34,318 nucleotides of DNA from an uncultured Lachnospiraceae bacterium (GTDB taxonomy: Bacteria > Bacillota > Clostridia > Lachnospirales > Lachnospiraceae). The notes beneath the pieces are model-generated. The model was given only the letters and a program-made list of their open reading frames with translations. It searched no databases and had not been told where the DNA came from. Shown one piece after another: positions 29,486 to 34,318 of this stretch. The stretch's first letter is position 1. Each line of letters begins with the position of its first letter. Location: contig CAJOIL010000002.1 of assembly GCA_905234525.1 (NCBI GenBank), positions 1-34,318 of the forward strand, written 5' to 3'. The translations under genes were made by a program, and so were the position numbers.

Positions 29486-30052
29486 ATGGAAAAACCATCA
29501 GTCAAAAAGAAAAAACGTTGGTCACCAAAAGTGCAAACTCTTACGTATGTTGCGCTATCAACCGCAATCACCTGTATAATCGGACCACTGTCTATTGTGA
29601 TACCGATTAGCCCCGTGCCGATTTCGCTTACAATCCTTGCCATATACATATCAGTTTATGCAATAGGATTAAAACGAAGCTTGGCGTCATTATTTTTATA
29701 CTTTCTGATAGGATTTGTCGGTCTTCCCGTTTTTTCAAATTTTAAAGGCGGATTCCAGGTATTAATCGGTCCGACAGGCGGATACATAATCGGATTTATA
29801 TTCGTTGTTATTTGTACGGGAATATTTATCGAACGATTCGAAAGCAAAGTATATATGCATGTAATCGGAATGATACTCGGAACAATTCTTTGTTATATCG
29901 CCGGAACGGCCTGGCTCGCATACCAGGGCAACATGACATTTCTCGAAGCACTGTTCGCGGGAGTTATTCCGTTCATATGGGCAGATGCAATTAAAATTAT
30001 TATAGCGGCTATCGTTGGTCCAAAGCTTAGACGTGCACTTAAAAAAATATAG
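29486..30052 (+). CDS. bioY: Biotin transporter BioY (ECF S component)
   Basis: ISPVPISLTILAIYISVYAIG; GPTGGYIIGF; GTAWLAY. Confidence 0.93.
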   Translation: MEKPSVKKKKRWSPKVQTLTYVALSTAITCIIGPLSIVIPISPVPISLTILAIYISVYAIGLKRSLASLFLYFLIGFVGLPVFSNFKGGFQVLIGPTGGYIIGFIFVVICTGIFIERFESKVYMHVIGMILGTILCYIAGTAWLAYQGNMTFLEALFAGVIPFIWADAIKIIIAAIVGPKLRRALKKI

Positions 30053-30081
30053 CGTGACAGAAAAACTCCCTATCACGCTAT
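30041..30081 (-). terminator. Que operon intrinsic terminator; T-tract lies antisense within the bioY 3' end
   Basis: Minus: ATAGCGTGA...TCACGCTAT perfect 9-bp stem then ATTTTTTT. Confidence 0.75.
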
Positions 30082-30092
30082 CCTCTTTAAAA

Positions 30093-30122
30093 TGTGTCAC
30101 CGGACACGTCCCCCCTGACACA
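30093..30122. repeat. REP-like hairpin TGTGTCAGGGGGGACGTGTCCGGTGACACA abutting the queF stop
   Basis: 7-bp outer stem TGTGTCA/TGACACA with G-rich GGGGGGACG core. Confidence 0.75.
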
Positions 30123-30614
30123 CTATCTGTTATCTACTACTTCCGGATTCATGTCATGATGCGACAATCTCTCCCATGCAAGCTCTTCCCATTTAGTACC
30201 GGACATGCCGTAATTGCAATACGGATCGATTGAGATTCCACCTCTCGGAAGGAATCTACCGAGCACTTCGATATATTTAGGTTCCATCAGCTTGATTAAA
30301 TCCTTCATTATTGTATTAACACAATCCTCGTGAAAATCACCCTTGTTCCTATAAGATAATAAATACAGCTTAAGACTTTTGCTCTCTACCATTCGTTCAT
30401 TCGGCACATAGGAAATCGTAATTGTTGCAAAGTCAGGCTGACCCGTAATAGGACATAACGATGTGAATTCCGGACAATTGAATTTAACAAAATAATCATT
30501 ATCCTTATGCTTATTCTCAAATGTCTCTAATATATCAGGATTATATTCATTGTCATACTTGACTCCCTTGTTGCCAAGTAATGTAAGCTCTTCTCTGTCT
30601 CTCATAATATGCAA
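30123..30614 (-). CDS. queF: PreQ1 synthase (NADPH-dependent 7-cyano-7-deazaguanine reductase)
   Basis: [42 protein letters not shown]. Confidence 0.97.
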   Translation of the reverse strand: MHIMRDREELTLLGNKGVKYDNEYNPDILETFENKHKDNDYFVKFNCPEFTSLCPITGQPDFATITISYVPNERMVESKSLKLYLLSYRNKGDFHEDCVNTIMKDLIKLMEPKYIEVLGRFLPRGGISIDPYCNYGMSGTKWEELAWERLSHHDMNPEVVDNR

Positions 30615-30621
30615 TCCTCAC

Positions 30622-30702
30622 CGCGACAGGGGGACGGGTTCCTTGTCGCGCTTTTCTTTAGATAGTACTATTCTCGCGACAAGGAACCCGTCCCCCTGTC
30701 GC
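30622..30702. repeat. Paired inverted REP-like element (BIME-like) 1, overlapping the 3' end of queC
   Basis: CGCGACAGGGGGACGGGTTCCTTGTCGCG (30622-30650), 24-nt spacer, 28-bp exact inverted copy (30675-30702). Confidence 0.95.
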
Positions 30703-31374
30703 AGGATCTGTGACACCGTTAAGCTCGAACGCTTTCGCTCTATCGATACATGTGCCGCATTTACCACAAGGCTTGTCGCCGCCCTCATAACACGACCAAG
30801 TCAGTTCATAGGGTACACCAAGTTCAAGTCCTCTCCCCACAACATCAGCCTTGTTCATATTAACAAACGGTGCTTCTATCTTAACCTGATGACCGCTTCC
30901 TTCATAAATGGCGGTATTCATTGCATTATTAAATACATCTGAACAATCCGGATAAGCGAACCCTGCGGCATCATCTGAATGCACACCGTAGTAAATCACT
31001 TCACAACCCTTACTGATTGCAATTCCCGCAGCTATCGACAAGAATATTCCGTTACGAAACGGCACATAAGTACTTACAGGCGTTTCACCGCCGGTCTTTT
31101 TTATCTGCTCATCATAGCTTTCCTTGGGGATAGTGTCATCTGAATGCTTTAATAATGAACTATTGCTATACTTGAATATATTAGATATGTCTGTCTCAAT
31201 GTGCTTAACATCATAATGCTTTGCAACTGCCCTCGCAGACTCTAATTCCTTCGTGTGCGTCTGACCGTATGTTATCGATAATGATATTACATTATCATGT
31301 CCGTTTAATCGGACAGCTTCTGCAAGTGCTGTGGTTGAATCTATTCCTCCACTGGATAATACAAGTACTTTCAT
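30658..31374 (-). CDS. queC: 7-cyano-7-deazaguanine synthase; C-terminal residues encoded by the REP-like repeat
   Basis: VLSSGGIDSTTAL; SITYGQTH; VPFRNGIFLSIAAGIA; CYEGGDKPCGKCGTCIDRAKAF. Confidence 0.97.
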   Translation of the reverse strand: MKVLVLSSGGIDSTTALAEAVRLNGHDNVISLSITYGQTHTKELESARAVAKHYDVKHIETDISNIFKYSNSSLLKHSDDTIPKESYDEQIKKTGGETPVSTYVPFRNGIFLSIAAGIAISKGCEVIYYGVHSDDAAGFAYPDCSDVFNNAMNTAIYEGSGHQVKIEAPFVNMNKADVVGRGLELGVPYELTWSCYEGGDKPCGKCGTCIDRAKAFELNGVTDPATGGRVPCRENSTI

Positions 31375-31387
31375 TGACGCCTCTCAA

Positions 31388-31470
31388 GCGCGACAGGGGG
31401 ACGGGTCCCTTGTCGCGCACGAGTTAATTACCACAATTCCCGCGACAAGGAACCCGTCCCCCTGTCGCGC
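31388..31470. repeat. Paired inverted REP-like element (BIME-like) 2, between folE and queC
   Basis: CGCGACAGGGGGACGGGTCCCTTGTCGCG (31389-31417), 23-nt spacer, inverted copy (31441-31469) identical to element 1's arm. Confidence 0.95.
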
Positions 31471-31471
31471 T

Positions 31472-32050
31472 TTACCTCACATATATCTGCAGTGACGGGT
31501 CTGTCTTGAATTCGCCCCTTAGCTCTGCTGTAAATGTCTTAGTGTTATTCTTCTTAATCCCCCTGGCATTAACGCAGCTGTGACAGCCTTCGATTGTTAC
31601 CGCTACATTATCCGTATCAACTATCTCGCTGATTATATCAGCTATATCCTTGCCGATTCGCTCTTGCAATTGAAGACGACGAGCCGCCATATCACACACT
31701 CTCGCAATCTTAGATAAGCCGATCACTTTGCCATTGGGAATATACGCAACATTAACCTTCATATCATACATAAGCGCAAGATGGTGCTCACAATACGAGA
31801 ATATATCAATATTACGCATCACAATAACACGTCCAATCATGTTATCCGTAACATCTTCCAGTGATTCTTCAAATGTCTTATTGAACATCTCAGCAATCTC
31901 ATGATTGGTATAATTCATACCTTCAAACACTTCTTCATACATCTTGGCCACTCTTGCCGGAGTATCAACAAGCCCTTCACGAGTAGGGTCGTCACCTATT
32001 GCTTCGATTATTCCTCTGATATGTTCTTCAATTGCCTTTGTATCTATCAT
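31472..32050 (-). CDS. folE: GTP cyclohydrolase I
   Basis: [59 protein letters not shown]. Confidence 0.97.
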   Translation of the reverse strand: MIDTKAIEEHIRGIIEAIGDDPTREGLVDTPARVAKMYEEVFEGMNYTNHEIAEMFNKTFEESLEDVTDNMIGRVIVMRNIDIFSYCEHHLALMYDMKVNVAYIPNGKVIGLSKIARVCDMAARRLQLQERIGKDIADIISEIVDTDNVAVTIEGCHSCVNARGIKKNNTKTFTAELRGEFKTDPSLQIYVR

Positions 32051-32063
32051 TGTAGTTCCTCTT

Positions 32064-32717
32064 TTAAACGCCCCTTTGGTCAGGCTCCCATATAACCTTA
32101 TGCATCTGAAGCTGAAGCCTTACATTGTTCAGCTCATGCTCCTTCATAAATTCGACAATTTCCTCGGGCTCTATATTACCATAAATCGGACTATAATACA
32201 CGAAACACTTGTCAGTCAAATGATATGAATAAATTATCTCAAGCGAGCGATTCAAATCATCCCTTGAACCCACTACGAATTTGACTGTGTCATCCTTCAT
32301 TAAATACATAAAATTATCCGTAAGCATTAATTCTTCCATGCCACTTGACGGAAGCTTGTAATCCATCGTATAACTCACACCGTCAGCAGGAAGCTTACTA
32401 ATATCAACTGCACCGTTAGTCTCTACTTCAACCGATAAATCATCATCTTGAATTAACATTTCCAATAAATCTGAAATATCGGATTGCAATAGGGGTTCTC
32501 CACCCGTAAGCGTAACATTTCTTATATGGGTAGACTTAATGTAGTTATATACTTGCGTCGGCGACATCTCTTGATAAGCAACATCCTGCTCATTGGCCCA
32601 AGCCGTATCGCAATAGCTACAGTTAAGATTGCAGCCTGCGAAGCGAACAAAAACAGCAAGCTCGCCGGCCTTAACACCCTCACCGTTAATACTGACAAAT
32701 GTCTCTACAACCTTCAC
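32064..32717 (-). CDS. queE: 7-carboxy-7-deazaguanine synthase (radical SAM), GTG start
   Basis: [41 protein letters not shown]. Confidence 0.96.
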   Translation of the reverse strand: MKVVETFVSINGEGVKAGELAVFVRFAGCNLNCSYCDTAWANEQDVAYQEMSPTQVYNYIKSTHIRNVTLTGGEPLLQSDISDLLEMLIQDDDLSVEVETNGAVDISKLPADGVSYTMDYKLPSSGMEELMLTDNFMYLMKDDTVKFVVGSRDDLNRSLEIIYSYHLTDKCFVYYSPIYGNIEPEEIVEFMKEHELNNVRLQLQMHKVIWEPDQRGV

Positions 32718-32766
32718 TATCTACCTCACTAATGTAGTGCCCCCTCATTACATTCGGTGGCAAGTC

Positions 32767-32812
32767 GGTAAATGCGATTATAATTTGTGACTGCGTTACA
32801 AACGCATTTACC
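32767..32812 (-). promoter_or_regulatory. Large hairpin overlapping the queD stop codon in the queD-queE gap
   Basis: Perfect 10-bp arms GGTAAATGCG/CGCATTTACC enclosing an imperfect TTTGTAAC-GCA-GTCACAAA hairpin. Confidence 0.65.
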
Positions 32813-33227
32813 TCTCATAAATCGCGCAATTGTTAGGTGTCTCATAAATCTCGATACGATGTATGTCGTATCCCCTATCCTTAAGCTTGTCAAAGAAATG
32901 CTTAGCAAGATTCTCCGCTGTAGGTCTAAAAGAAAGCTCTCTAAGCTTAAAGCCTTCTTCGGATAAAGCCTCAATTGTCTTAGCCTTAAGCGAGCCGGTC
33001 TCATACATTAAAATATGATCATAATCATCGCACATGGCACGTAAATCCTCTTTGAGAAATGAGAAATCCATAACCATGCCCTTGCTATGACCCGATTCAA
33101 CCAGCTTTTCGCCTTGCACCTCTGCAATGACTCTCCATCTATGTCCATGTATGTTAGCACATTTACCATCATATTCATATAGGAAATGTACCGCATCAAA
33201 GTGCGCTTCTGTCCTAAGATAATACAT
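32808..33227 (-). CDS. queD: 6-carboxy-5,6,7,8-tetrahydropterin synthase
   Basis: HFDAVHFL...CANIHGHRWRVIAEVQGE; DYDHILMY; PTAENLAKHFFDKL. Confidence 0.95.
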   Translation of the reverse strand: MYYLRTEAHFDAVHFLYEYDGKCANIHGHRWRVIAEVQGEKLVESGHSKGMVMDFSFLKEDLRAMCDDYDHILMYETGSLKAKTIEALSEEGFKLRELSFRPTAENLAKHFFDKLKDRGYDIHRIEIYETPNNCAIYER

Positions 33228-33246
33228 ATCGCCCCCCTGTCTTCAC

Positions 33247-33277
33247 ATTATACACCTAAGTAGTTACTGTCTGTCAA
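33247..33277 (-). promoter_or_regulatory. Candidate que operon promoter TTGACA-N19-TATAAT
   Basis: Consensus hexamers at 33272-33277 and 33247-33252 (complement); 19-bp spacer is longer than ideal. Confidence 0.6.
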
Positions 33278-33301
33278 GTTCATGACTTAGGCTGAAGCGG
33301 T

Positions 33302-34300
33302 CTACCTGTCGCGATGAGTAAAGTGGCGCTTTCCGCTTGCGTAATCTGTTACTATATTACCATTACCTTGTATTATGTACTTGTATGTTACAAGACCATC
33401 AAGTCCGACAGGTCCTCTTGCATGAAGCTTACCCGTACTGATTCCTACTTCTGCTCCAAAGCCGTATCTGTATCCGTCAGCAAATCTGGTAGAGCAATTA
33501 ACATATACTCCTGCACTATCTACCATCTGTGTAAAGCGATTAGCGGTCAGTTCATTAGTAGTGATAATTGCATCTGTATGATGTGATCCGAAGTAGTTAA
33601 TGTGCTCTATTGCTTCATCAACATCTTCAACTATCTTAAGCGATATCTCATAATCGTTATATTCCTTGGCAAATGAATCATCCGTCATAAGACCGATATC
33701 TTGCCCTGCTATATCTTGCACCTCTTTAGTTCCATTGATACGAACATTTTCTTTTCTTAACATTTCACATAAGGCAGTAGCAAATGTGTCAGCAATCTTA
33801 CGGTTAATCAAAACGGTCTCAACTGCATTACACGCTGCTGCATATTGCTTCTTAGCATCAAGAATTACCTTCAGTGCCAAATCAGTATCAGCCTCATCAT
33901 CTACATAAATGTGACAGATGCCGCTTGAATGACCCATAACAGGAATCTTGGTGTTATCCATAATGTACTTAACAAATTTGTTAGAGCCACGAGGAATGAG
34001 CAGGTCCACTTCGCCGTCACATTTTAAAAGTTCATCAATCTCGTTATGCGCCGTAACTTGAAGAAGACAGTCACCGGGAAGCCCGGCTTCAATTACACAA
34101 TCCTTAATGATATCAAAAAGCACCTTGTTAGTATTGGCTGTCTCCTTGCCGCCCTTAAGCACTGCGCAATTACCGCTCTTAATACAAAGCGATGCAACCT
34201 GAATAAGCGCATCCGGACGCGCTTCGAATATCACGCCGATAACGCCGATTGGCACACTTATCTTAGTCATGATGAGATCATCATCAAGCTCTCTCTCCAT
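33302..34300 (-). CDS. proA: Glutamate-5-semialdehyde dehydrogenase, N-terminus beyond the window edge
   Basis: [39 protein letters not shown]-like region; [42 protein letters not shown]; no start within the window context. Confidence 0.96.
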   Translation of the reverse strand: [332 protein letters not shown]

Positions 34301-34318
34301 TAAAACCTTGCCGATTGG

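Noticed and set aside
29762-30121. 119-aa minus-strand ORF opposite bioY
   Set aside because: Shadow ORF over a clear BioY; occupies the terminator and repeat region.
30622-31470. CRISPR-like repeats
   Set aside because: Only four arms arranged as two inverted pairs around a gene; no direct repeat-spacer array.
33228-33242. GACAGGGGGGCG at the queD SD as a repeat fragment
   Set aside because: Short match explained by a purine-rich Shine-Dalgarno sequence.
33228-33301. preQ1 riboswitch upstream of queD
   Set aside because: The predicted leader is too short and no preQ1-I/II/III-like pseudoknot pattern was seen.
33302-33316. CGCGACAGG at the proA 3' end as a repeat remnant
   Set aside because: Only a 9-nt match; ...FTHRDR is a plausible native ProA C-terminus and a 9-mer match in 34 kb can be chance.

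Overview
The window is a gene-dense, roughly 40% GC stretch that looks like a Lachnospiraceae/Clostridia chromosome (inferred from protein character; no search was run). Nearly every gene is on the minus strand; the one convincing plus-strand gene is bioY. Main blocks, left to right: (1) hsp20 with a CIRCE operator and consensus promoter, pgi, an AI-2E family permease, and a CE1-like esterase lipoprotein. (2) A signalling block at about 4.8-18.05 kb: pseudo-REC/REC response regulator, propeller hybrid histidine kinase with REC and Hpt, HD-GYP protein, Sfp-type PPTase, thioredoxin, a second hybrid kinase, a free-standing Hpt protein, and a SpoIIE/PP2C phosphatase. No HTH output domain was recognised there. 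(3) A str operon (rpsL-rpsG-fusA-tuf) with a consensus promoter overlapping a start-site palindrome, an unusually long structured rpsL-rpsG gap, and an internal tuf promoter. (4) A hybrid PAS kinase, larB, larC and an SSS symporter. (5) bioY. (6) A proA / queD-queE-folE-queC-queF (7-deazaguanine/queuosine) cluster. The strongest non-coding signal is a family of REP/BIME-like palindromes in the que operon. Two nearly identical paired elements flank queC, one of which supplies the last codons of queC. A related hairpin with a different outer stem follows queF, and a decayed relative lies upstream of rpsL. The strongest protein-level signal is a shared C-terminal helical tail in the two Hpt-containing proteins. 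Several ORF-track starts were corrected from Shine-Dalgarno position. All homology calls come from recognised motifs, not database searches.
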